Assembly: GCF_042310355.1 (NCBI RefSeq)
Contig: NZ_JBHJMR010000014.1
Coordinates: forward strand, 1-64,000
Origin: Wenzhouxiangella sp042310355
Lineage (GTDB): Bacteria; Pseudomonadota; Gammaproteobacteria; Xanthomonadales; Wenzhouxiangellaceae
Reading direction: 5' to 3'
DNA length: 64,000 nt
Below, piece after piece: positions 10,401-17,090 of the stretch; position 1 is the first letter of the stretch, and the number at the start of each line of letters is the position of its first letter. Below the pieces are notes generated by a model. It had not been told where the DNA came from and did no database searches. It worked only from the letters and a program-made list of their open reading frames with translations. The translations under genes and the position numbers were made by a program.

Positions 10401-13253
10401 GTCGAGCGCGAGCCCGAAGACGAACCCCTGTTCAGTTCCGAGGCCGAAGAGATCGACTTCGGCGACGGGGATGAAGACTTCTTCGGGCTCGAGGAAACGG
10501 CCGAAGAAGCCGCGGCCGAAGCCGAGGAGGCTATGGCTCCCGAGGCGACCGAAGGCGCGGAGAGCGAAGAGGCGGCGGACGACGACGAAGCCGAGGTGGA
10601 AGCCGAAGCGGAGTCAGAGGCTGAAACCGAGGCTGAGGCTGAAACCGAGGCTGAGGCTGAAACCGAGGCTGAGGCTGAGGCTGAGGCTGAGGCTGAGGCT
10701 GAGGCTGAGGCTGAGGCTGAGGCTGAGGCTGAGGCTGAGGCTGAAGCCGAGCACGAAGCCGAAGCCGAAGCCGAGCACGAAGCCGAGCACGAAGCCGAAA
10801 CAGAAGCCGAGGCCAAGGCCGAAGCGGACACCGAATCCGAGCTCGAGGCCGAAGCGGACACCGAATCCGAGCTCGAGGCGGAGGCCGAACCAGAGGCAGA
10901 AGCAGAGACTGGAGCCGAAACCGCATCCGAGGCGGAAACGGAGGCGCTGTACGGCGATCTCAACGAGGATCTCCTCGAAGCCTTCCTCGAAGAAGCCGAA
11001 GAGGTCCTCGAACACGCCGACGAAGCGCTGCAGCAATGGCGAGAGGCGCCGGAAGACAAGGCGCTCGTCACCAGCCTGCAGCGCGACCTGCACACCATCA
11101 AGGGCAGTTCGCGCATGGTCGGGCTCGATCCGGTCGGCGCGGTCGCCCACGTCATGGAAGAACTACTCGAGGGCATCGCCGCCGGCCTGCATCGCGCCAC
11201 GGCCGAGCGCATCGACGCACTCGAAGCGGGCTGCGACCACCTGCACGCCATGGTCGAAGCCGTCGAGAAGCGCGAACCGATGCCCGATCGGCCCAGCGGC
11301 GGACTATTCCCCGAACAGGCCGAGGAAATCGAGGAACCCGAGATCCTCCCGGAACTGGCCGAAGAGGAGGAACCCGCAGCGCCGGAACAGGCCGAGGAAG
11401 CCCAGGTCGCGCGCACCGAAACCCTGCGCGTGCCGGCCGCCCTGGTCGACGACCTCGTCAACTTCGCCGGCGAAATCAGCATTTTCCGGTCGCGCCTCGA
11501 AGAGCAGGTCAACGTCTTCCGCAACAACGTCGCGGAAGTCGACGAGACGGTCATTCGCCTGCGCGACCAGTTGCGCAAGCTCGAGATCGAAACCGAGGCT
11601 CAGATCCTGGCCCGCTACGAACGCGAACACGGTCCGGCCGACGAGGCATTCGATCCGCTCGAACTCGACCGCTACTCGACCATCCAGCAGCTCTCTCGCG
11701 GCCTGGGCGAATCGGTCAATGACCTCACCAGCCTGACCAGTATTCTCGACGACGCCACGCGGCAGTCCGAAACGCTGTTGATGCAGCAGTCGCGCGTCAA
11801 CACGGAACTGCAGGAAGGCCTGATGCAGGCGCGCATGGTTGCGTTCAACACCCTGCTGCCCCGCTTCAGGCGCGTGGTGCGCAACGCCGCCCGCGAACTC
11901 GACAAACAGGCCCGACTGGTCGTCGATATCGAGGGCGACGGCCAGCTTGACCGGTCGGTACTCGACCGCATTACCGCGCCGCTCGAACACTTGCTGCGCA
12001 ATTCCATCTCGCACGGCATCGAGTCGCCCGAGGACCGGCGTGACGCCGGCAAGCCCGAAACGGGTTCGATCCATATCGACGTCAGCCGCGAGGCCACGGA
12101 GCTCGTCCTGCGCGTTCGCGACGACGGCGCGGGCTTGAACCTCGACGCCATCCGCAGGCGCGGCATCGACCAGGGCCTGATGTCGGAAAACCAGAACGCC
12201 AGCGATCGCGACCTGGCCCAGCTGATCTTCCGCCCCGGCTTCACCACGGCAGAGCGGGTCAGCGAACTGGCCGGTCGCGGCATCGGCATGGATGTCGTTG
12301 CCAACGAGGTCCGCCAGATCGGCGGCAGCGTGCGCGCCGACTCCGAGACTGGCCGGGGCGCCGTGTTCACCATTCGCATTCCGCTGTCCCTGACGGTGAT
12401 GCAGGCGATCATGGTGCGCGTTGCCGATCGGCAGTTCGCCATCCCGCTCCAGGCCGTGCGCGGTGTCACGCGTATGCTCAGCTCGGAATGGGAACACCAG
12501 ATCCATTCCAGCGACCCGCACCAGGAATACGCGGGCGAGCAGTATCCGCTGCTCGAGCTCGAGACACAGCTCGGGTTCGATGTCGAGGAACTGCCCGAGA
12601 GCACGCTGTCACTGCTGATGATCGAGGCCGGCGAGCATCGCGCCGCACTGCGCGTGAGCGAGCTGCAGGGGCATCGCGAGATTGTCATCAAGCCCGTCGG
12701 GCCGCAGATCAGCTCGATCACCGGCGTGCTCGGCGGAACCATCACCGGCGACGGCCAGGTCGTGCCCATTCTCGACATGGGCCCGCTGATCCGTCGCGCC
12801 TTCGAGCGCAACCTTCTTCCCGGCTTCGAGGCCGAGTACGAACGTGCCGAGCGCGCCGAGGAAGTCAAGCGCACGCCGCTGGTCATGGTCGTCGACGACT
12901 CCATCACCATGCGCCGCGTCACCGCCCGCGTACTCGAGTACCGCGGCCTGGAAGTGATGACCGCCCGCGACGGTCTCGACGCCGTCGAAGCGATGTTCGA
13001 GCGCGTCCCCGACCTGATCCTGCTCGATATCGAGATGCCGCGCATGGACGGCTACGAACTGGCCACCCACGTGCGCAACGATCCGCGCCTCAAGCACGTG
13101 CCGATGGTGATGATCACTTCGCGCAGCGGCGAAAAGCATCGCCAGCATGCCAAGGATCTCGGCGTCAACGGCTACCTCACGAAACCCTACCAGGAAGCCG
13201 ACCTCGTCGAGGAAGTCTTCGACCAGCTCCGGATGCCCGTGCCGCAAGGATAA
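7494..13253 (+). CDS. chpA: ChpA/PilL-type hybrid histidine kinase with three HPt domains and receiver
   Basis: ChpA is the central CheA-like kinase of the twitching chemosensory system. I start it at ATG 7494 (1919 residues); the open frame begins with an upstream TTG at 7467. An N-terminal helical region is followed by three His-phosphotransfer domains with phosphorylatable His at residues about 723 (SFHSLKGSGRM), 869 (AVHTMKGTMRL) and 1200 (LHTIKGSSRM). Then come a dimerisation helix, the ATPase N-box near 1503 (HLLRNSISHGIESP), the G-box RDDGAGLN, a CheW-like domain, and a C-terminal receiver with Asp near 1845 (LLDIEMPRMDG). Between HPt2 and HPt3 lies an acidic Glu-Ala linker encoded by a hexanucleotide repeat. 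The family architecture varies in HPt number; P. aeruginosa ChpA has more. Confidence 0.94.
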   Translation: MSSSSTNQSLQWTRPLIDELGQEILQAVERWSEGGTDRDPADLDGAIEACRRIAGSLSVLEFDSGDLLGEAMADALEAVRKDDFGREEEALNALMEATATLPDYLDYLESTQRDAPLVLLPTINNLRTSIGAKPLDEAEFFRPSVEHVELPEGDATDSPAELRRAYQQALGAFLVDNDNQEALDALTRIGLAMRDASGLPDAARRTGWAAAAVSASLAAGDLEGGPAVARLYARLDALLKRLTDGDADIDETADDLCRAFLFNLAINRPGNEIATQAWTAFRLDEHAPEATGQARAFLAGKNRGLFAAVTQAAREDLAQIKDTLGSQLEHSADPDLLEKQTELLGSVGESLAMLGLENLADRIRAQASRLSEIGTDPEDPALLAVARELLVVESQLEENISVIEAESGRDDEDSTGTLLPPSEWRRVLRQVFHEAGEDLSHAKSLLDALNRGKAEPDAAGEARDMLDRIAHVLYMAELEDGAAMLLAATRLIQTRLIDSDEAPESELETLAEALTVSEFYFDAQTRLDEKGRNYFANTRERLRELGYWPVAPEQDADLADTEAVPTETQVEDETETSEEADLDGLQWDGETADESSGLEIEADFEPVSEFDFSEELDSASEQVEPERTDDEATEDAATETHAETPFEEDSEQPAEADAESESPAAATSGSAFGDDFGMDDFDIVEIFLEEFDQELDTLREMLPKWREEPDNNDTLTTIRRSFHSLKGSGRMAGAEEIGEFSWQIENLMNRVIEGQLESEPGVIDMVASAVDMLPSMRARLSGEGEQPYDASACAELAENAEQVAAGEASPAAAAAAATNAELEGLDPTLIELMVKELSENLETLDDWAKQAQEADMPQPVDDRLVRAVHTMKGTMRLAPIGNENDTAQIFEQYLEELAHSGDAPGDSGLKAILACQELFHKRLDRLQGEAVDDGEFETSEMSSELRRLHGLAYRDRTESTQPPSEPPAGVEREPEDEPLFSSEAEEIDFGDGDEDFFGLEETAEEAAAEAEEAMAPEATEGAESEEAADDDEAEVEAEAESEAETEAEAETEAEAETEAEAEAEAEAEAEAEAEAEAEAEAEAEAEHEAEAEAEHEAEHEAETEAEAKAEADTESELEAEADTESELEAEAEPEAEAETGAETASEAETEALYGDLNEDLLEAFLEEAEEVLEHADEALQQWREAPEDKALVTSLQRDLHTIKGSSRMVGLDPVGAVAHVMEELLEGIAAGLHRATAERIDALEAGCDHLHAMVEAVEKREPMPDRPSGGLFPEQAEEIEEPEILPELAEEEEPAAPEQAEEAQVARTETLRVPAALVDDLVNFAGEISIFRSRLEEQVNVFRNNVAEVDETVIRLRDQLRKLEIETEAQILARYEREHGPADEAFDPLELDRYSTIQQLSRGLGESVNDLTSLTSILDDATRQSETLLMQQSRVNTELQEGLMQARMVAFNTLLPRFRRVVRNAARELDKQARLVVDIEGDGQLDRSVLDRITAPLEHLLRNSISHGIESPEDRRDAGKPETGSIHIDVSREATELVLRVRDDGAGLNLDAIRRRGIDQGLMSENQNASDRDLAQLIFRPGFTTAERVSELAGRGIGMDVVANEVRQIGGSVRADSETGRGAVFTIRIPLSLTVMQAIMVRVADRQFAIPLQAVRGVTRMLSSEWEHQIHSSDPHQEYAGEQYPLLELETQLGFDVEELPESTLSLLMIEAGEHRAALRVSELQGHREIVIKPVGPQISSITGVLGGTITGDGQVVPILDMGPLIRRAFERNLLPGFEAEYERAERAEEVKRTPLVMVVDDSITMRRVTARVLEYRGLEVMTARDGLDAVEAMFERVPDLILLDIEMPRMDGYELATHVRNDPRLKHVPMVMITSRSGEKHRQHAKDLGVNGYLTKPYQEADLVEEVFDQLRMPVPQG
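10616..10800 (+). repeat. GAGGCT hexanucleotide microsatellite inside chpA
   Basis: Thirteen uninterrupted GAGGCT units run from 10665 to 10742. Interrupted units (GAGGCTGAAACC) precede them and GAAGCCGAGCAC-type variants follow. The unit is two codons, so gain or loss keeps the reading frame and only changes the length of a Glu-Ala linker. Alanine here is GCT, while the gene elsewhere prefers GCC and GCG, which fits recent expansion by slippage. Confidence 0.93.
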
Positions 13254-13262
13254 GAAGCAGCC

Positions 13263-13736
13263 ATGTCCGATAACGAAATTCGCAGCGTTATGGTTCCGGT
13301 CACCGGCGTAGATCTTCTGCTACCGAACGCCACGGTGGCCGAGATGATCGGCTACACCGAACCCGATCCGATTCCCGAGGCGGTCGACTGGGTACTGGGC
13401 ACCATCCTGTGGCACGGCTGGCAGGTGCCGGTCATCAGTTTCTCGAGCCTGATCGAGGAAGCCGAAACCGAGAACCTCAAGAGTGCGCGCATCTGCATTC
13501 TCAAGACCCTGATCGATACCGACCGCATGCCTTACATGGCGGTCATCACCCAGGGCCATCCCAGGCTGGTGACCGTCACGGAAGACAATTTCGAGGAAAT
13601 CCCGACCGAGTCCAATCCGATCGCCGTCGCCGGGCGGGCAGAAGTCGAGGGCCGCGAAGCGGTCCTCCCCGACCTCGACCGCTTGGGCCACCTGGTTGCT
13701 CACGCAGCCTTTGGTGCATTGCCTCTTACGAGTTGA
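13263..13736 (+). CDS. chpC: ChpC-like CheW-domain protein
   Basis: This 157-residue protein directly follows chpA and resembles ChpC, the second CheW-like adaptor of Pil-Chp systems that can link additional chemoreceptors to ChpA. CheW features are MVPVTGVDLLLPNATVAEMI at the N-terminus, PEAVDWVLGTILWHGWQVPV in the middle, and PYMAVITQGHPRLVTV later. It has no kinase or receiver. It is the last plus-strand gene of the cluster and is convergent with accC across a heptamer-repeat region. It could also be viewed as a generic CheW homologue; the locus favours ChpC. Confidence 0.82.
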   Translation: MSDNEIRSVMVPVTGVDLLLPNATVAEMIGYTEPDPIPEAVDWVLGTILWHGWQVPVISFSSLIEEAETENLKSARICILKTLIDTDRMPYMAVITQGHPRLVTVTEDNFEEIPTESNPIAVAGRAEVEGREAVLPDLDRLGHLVAHAAFGALPLTS

Positions 13737-13750
13737 TTTCCGGCGGCGGC

Positions 13751-13891
13751 TAGGGACTAGGGACTAGGGACTAGGGACTAGCAGGACCTTACCTGGTCCC
13801 TGGTCCCTGGTCCCTGGTCCCTGGTCCCTGGTCCCTGGTCCCTGGTCCCTGGTCCCTGGTCCCTGGTCCCTGGTCCCTGGTCCCTGGTCCC
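13751..13891. repeat. Two opposed heptamer tandem arrays between chpC and accC
   Basis: Four TAGGGAC units occupy 13751-13778 (plus TAG). After a 12-base spacer, fourteen exact TGGTCCC units fill 13794-13891 and end next to the accC stop codon at 13892. Read as RNA, GGGACUA pairs with UGGUCCC using one G-U wobble, so the arrays can fold into a long hairpin between two convergent genes. No spacer sequence separates the units, so this is not a CRISPR. Confidence 0.95.
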
Positions 13892-15238
13892 TCAGCCCTT
13901 AAGCAGCTTCTCCAGGTAGTGAATATTCGTCCCACCCTGGCGGAAGCCGGAGTCGCGGATCAGGCGCTGGTGCAGCGGAATGTTGGTGACCACCCCCTTG
14001 AGCACGATCTCGTCGAGGGCCACGCGCATGCGCTCGATGGCCGCCTCGCGCGTCTCGCCGTGCGTGATCAGCTTGCCGATCATCGAGTCGTAGTTGGGCG
14101 GCACCTTGTAGCCGTCGTAGATGTGTGAGTCCACGCGCACACCGGGACCACCGGGCGCATGGAAGGCCTCGATCGTACCCGGCTGCGGGATGAACTTTTC
14201 CGGATCCTCGGCGTTGATCCGGCACTCGATGGCATGGCCCTGGATGATCACGTCCTCCTGCCGGAAAGGCAGCGGCTCGCCCGCGGCGGCCAGGATCTGG
14301 GCGCGGATCAGATCGAGCCCCGTCACGCACTCGGTCACCGGATGCTCGACCTGGATGCGCGTATTCATCTCGATGAAGTAGAACTCGCCGTCCTCGAACA
14401 GGAACTCGAAGGTCCCGGCGCCCAGGTAGCCGATCCGCTTGCACGCATCGGTGCAGATGCGACCGATGCGCTCGCGTTGCTCGTCGGTGATACCCGGCGC
14501 CGGCGCCTCCTCGATCACTTTCTGGTGGCGCCGCTGCATCGAGCAGTCCCGCTCGCCGAGGTGTACGGCATTGCCGTGGGCATCGGACAACACCTGGATC
14601 TCGACATGGCGCGGATTGGTCAGGAACTTTTCCATGTAGACCGTCTCGTCGCCAAAGCCCGAACGGGCCTCCTGCCGGGTCAGGTTGATCGACTTGATCA
14701 GGTCCTCGGGATCATCCACCACGCGCATGCCGCGCCCGCCGCCACCGGCCGCCGCCTTGATCAGCACCGGGTAGCCGATGTCATCGGCCAGCCTGCGCGA
14801 GCGCCGTTCGTCGTCGTCCAGCGGCCCGTTGGAGCCGGGCACGCAGGGCACGCCGGCCTGGTGCATCGCGTTGATGGCCGACACCTTGTCGCCCATGAGC
14901 CGGATCGTTTCGGCGCGCGGCCCGATGAAGGTGAACCCGGACTCCTCGACACGCTCGGCGAAGTCGGCGTTCTCGGCCAGGAAGCCGTAACCGGGATGAA
15001 CCGCCTCGGCATCCGTGACTTCCATGGCGGCGATGATCGCCGGCACGTTCAGATAGCTCTGGTTGGCCGGGGCGGGACCGATGCAGACCGACTCGTCGGC
15101 CATGCCGACATGCTTGAGATTGCGATCGACGGTGGAATGAACGGCCACCGTGCGGATGCCCATGGCGTGACAGGCGCGCAGGATGCGCAGCGCGATCTCG
15201 CCGCGATTGGCGATGAGTACCTTCTTGAACGGTGCCAT
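13892..15238 (-). CDS. accC: Biotin carboxylase subunit of acetyl-CoA carboxylase
   Basis: AccC carboxylates the biotin carried on AccB, using ATP and bicarbonate, to start fatty-acid synthesis. The 448-residue length is standard. Family motifs are VLIANRGEIALRILRA at the N-terminus, the ATP-grasp glycine loop KAAAGGGGRGMRVV near residue 160, ERDCSMQRRHQKVIEEAP near 225-242, and EMNTRIQVEHPVTE near 286-299. It follows accB by 6 bp in an aroQ-accB-accC operon, a common gammaproteobacterial arrangement. The stop codon directly abuts the heptamer array. Confidence 0.97.
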   Translation of the reverse strand: MAPFKKVLIANRGEIALRILRACHAMGIRTVAVHSTVDRNLKHVGMADESVCIGPAPANQSYLNVPAIIAAMEVTDAEAVHPGYGFLAENADFAERVEESGFTFIGPRAETIRLMGDKVSAINAMHQAGVPCVPGSNGPLDDDERRSRRLADDIGYPVLIKAAAGGGGRGMRVVDDPEDLIKSINLTRQEARSGFGDETVYMEKFLTNPRHVEIQVLSDAHGNAVHLGERDCSMQRRHQKVIEEAPAPGITDEQRERIGRICTDACKRIGYLGAGTFEFLFEDGEFYFIEMNTRIQVEHPVTECVTGLDLIRAQILAAAGEPLPFRQEDVIIQGHAIECRINAEDPEKFIPQPGTIEAFHAPGGPGVRVDSHIYDGYKVPPNYDSMIGKLITHGETREAAIERMRVALDEIVLKGVVTNIPLHQRLIRDSGFRQGGTNIHYLEKLLKG

Positions 15239-15244
15239 GTCGCG

Positions 15245-15727
15245 TCAGGTCCTGCGGATCACGAAAAGGGGCTCGTCGAACTCGACCGGCTGGCCGTCCT
15301 CGACCAGCACGGCGACAACCTCGCCGCCAAATTCGGCCTCGATCTGGTTGAACATCTTCATTGCCTCGACCAGGCACAGGGTGTCGCCCGTGCTGACCTT
15401 GCTGCCCACCCGGACGAAGGGATCCGATTCCGGGTTGGGTGCCGAGTAGTAGGTGCCGACCATGGGCGAACGAACCACATCGCCCTCCGGCAGGGCCTCG
15501 CCCGAGCCGGCGTCCGCCGCCTCACCCGCCGGGCGGGGTGCCTCCGCCTGCGCCGGTTGCTGCTGGGCAGGCGGCGCGGAGACCGGAATCTGCGCGGCCG
15601 GGGCCCCGGCCTGCTGCGCATGGTGGCGAATCAGCCGCACCGATTCCTCGCCCTCGTGAATCTCGATCTCGGCGAGTTCGGACTCCTCGAGCAGTTCGAT
15701 CAGTTTCTTGATTTTTCTCAGGTCCAT
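15245..15727 (-). CDS. accB: Biotin carboxyl carrier protein of acetyl-CoA carboxylase
   Basis: This 160-residue AccB carries biotin between AccC and the carboxyltransferase. The N-terminal helical domain (DLRKIKKLIELLEESELAEI) is followed by a flexible Ala-Pro-Gln linker at about residues 40-80 and the C-terminal biotinyl domain with the attachment Lys in CLVEAMKMFNQIEAE. The domain opens with SPMVGTYYSAP, the usual beta-thumb region. It lies 9 bp after aroQ and 6 bp before accC, so the three genes are almost certainly cotranscribed. Confidence 0.97.
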   Translation of the reverse strand: MDLRKIKKLIELLEESELAEIEIHEGEESVRLIRHHAQQAGAPAAQIPVSAPPAQQQPAQAEAPRPAGEAADAGSGEALPEGDVVRSPMVGTYYSAPNPESDPFVRVGSKVSTGDTLCLVEAMKMFNQIEAEFGGEVVAVLVEDGQPVEFDEPLFVIRRT

Positions 15728-15736
15728 GGTCTGTCT

Positions 15737-16183
15737 CTATCCCGAAGCATTGGTCTTGTTGATGACAGCCTGCAACGCCAGCAAGTAGGAATCGGCGCCG
15801 AACCCCGCGACCACGCCCTCGGCCAGGTCGCTGAAATGGGAGCGGTGCCGAAACGGCTCGCGACGATGCGGGTTGCTCAGATGAATCTCGATAAACGGCA
15901 GGGCCACCGCGGCCAGCGCGTCACGGATGGCGACCGAGGTGTGCGTGTAGGCGGCCGGATTGACCAGGATCCAGTCCGTGCCGTCATCGGCCGCGGACTG
16001 GATGCGCTCGACCAGCTCGTGCTCTGCATTGGACTGGTACGTCTGCAGATCGACGCCGTTACGGGCCGCCAGACGCGCCAGGCGGGCGTTGATGTCGGCC
16101 AGCGTATCGTGACCGTACACGGCGGGTTCGCGCCGTCCCAGCAGGTTCAGATTGGGTCCGTGAACAACGAGAACGGCCGTCAT
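15737..16183 (-). CDS. aroQ: 3-dehydroquinate dehydratase, type II
   Basis: AroQ removes water from 3-dehydroquinate in the shikimate pathway. I place the start at ATG 16183 (148 residues, the usual size), preceded by an AGGAG six bases upstream; an open extension to 16240 has no homology. Motifs are VVHGPNLNLLGRREP with the catalytic Tyr soon after, YQSNAEHELVERI, ILVNPAAYTHTSVAIRDAL, and EIHLSNPHRREPFRH. It is the promoter-proximal gene of aroQ-accB-accC, the same order seen in Pseudomonas. Confidence 0.96.
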   Translation of the reverse strand: MTAVLVVHGPNLNLLGRREPAVYGHDTLADINARLARLAARNGVDLQTYQSNAEHELVERIQSAADDGTDWILVNPAAYTHTSVAIRDALAAVALPFIEIHLSNPHRREPFRHRSHFSDLAEGVVAGFGADSYLLALQAVINKTNASG

Positions 16184-16547
16184 GCCGGCTCCTGCCATGA
16201 AGGAGCCGAGAGTGTGCCGCATGTTGCGGGAAATGTCCACACGTTCGGTGAAGTTCGGCGAAGATACGGTGGCGAATGGTCGTTTGAAGAAGGTTTCAGG
16301 TTTCAGGTTTCAGGGGCGCTTGGTGTGGCCGAGGGAGCGTTGCCGAAAACCCTTGCGCCGTGCCCGCTGGGCGCTGGGCAGTATGGCAAGTTGATCCGCA
16401 TCGCAGGCGCAGACGGCCCCCTCCAGATTCCGCCTTCCGATCTTTCCTATGTTAATCCCGGCGAAGCCGGCCCCCAAGTCGCTCCGCGCCGCCTGAACCC
16501 TGAAACCTGAACCCTGAAACCTTCCCGTAGAGGCCCCGGCACCGCGT
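16184..16547. repeat. Intergenic region with opposed GGTTTCA heptamer arrays
   Basis: This 364-bp gap between aroQ and the thioredoxin gene holds three GGTTTCA units at 16292-16312 and, about 180 bp on, four alternating CTGAACC/CTGAAAC units at 16493-16520, which are the reverse complement of the first motif. The arrays can pair, enclosing a GC-rich segment with no convincing gene. The aroQ promoter must also lie in the left part. The layout parallels the heptamer arrays at 13751-13891. Confidence 0.85.
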
Positions 16548-17090
16548 CTAGAGCACTCCTCCCAACGCCTCTGCCAACTCCTCCCCGGTCACTTCCCCGT
16601 AGTGGAGCCAGCGCACCTTGCCTTGCGGCCCGACGAGCACCGTGTAGGGCATTGCGCCGACCTCGTTGCCCCAGGCGCGCTGGGCATCCAGCACCGCGTC
16701 CTGGCCCACCAGGATGGTGTAGTCGATGCCCAGCTCGTCGATGAAACGCCGGACCGGCTCGGGATCGTCGAGCGCGATACCGACCACCGCCAGGGCATCG
16801 CCATGTTTGTCGCTGGCCGCCTGCAGCACCGGCATTTCCCGCCGGCACGGCGCGCACCAGGTTGCCCAGAAGTTGACCAGCATGGCCCGCCCGGCGAAGC
16901 GCTCCGCGTCGACCTGTTCCCCGCCCGGGGTGGGCAGAGCAAACCCCGGATGAGGGTCGCCGATGGCCAGCCCGGATTCCGGCGCGGCGCCGGAATCGGA
17001 CTCGGAGGCCCGATTGGTCAACCAGGCCAGTGCCGTGCCCAGCAGGAAACCGAACACCACGACCGAAACCCAAAGCCGCCAGCCCCTCAT
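16548..17090 (-). CDS. TlpA/ResA-like periplasmic thioredoxin
   Basis: This 180-residue thiol-disulfide protein has an N-terminal membrane anchor (about residues 7-24) and a TlpA-type thioredoxin fold with active site W78-C79-A80-P81-C82 in LVNFWATWCAPCRREMP. A cis-Pro loop is present in AMPYTVLVGPQGKVRW. Such proteins reduce periplasmic disulfides, often in cytochrome c maturation. Its ATG overlaps the dsbD stop by 4 bp, so it is probably cotranscribed with DsbD, its likely electron donor. The exact substrate cannot be read from sequence. Confidence 0.9.
   Translation of the reverse strand: MRGWRLWVSVVVFGFLLGTALAWLTNRASESDSGAAPESGLAIGDPHPGFALPTPGGEQVDAERFAGRAMLVNFWATWCAPCRREMPVLQAASDKHGDALAVVGIALDDPEPVRRFIDELGIDYTILVGQDAVLDAQRAWGNEVGAMPYTVLVGPQGKVRWLHYGEVTGEELAEALGGVL

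Noticed and set aside
13794..13891. Regular TGGTCCC array considered as a CRISPR.
   Set aside because: Units are contiguous 7-mers with no spacers and no cas genes nearby.
14159..16510. A 783-codon open frame on the plus strand opposite accC, accB and aroQ (similar ones oppose dsbD, surA/pdxA and lptD).
   Set aside because: Long antisense frames are expected from GC-rich codon use; the translations show no domain, and the minus-strand genes are unmistakable.
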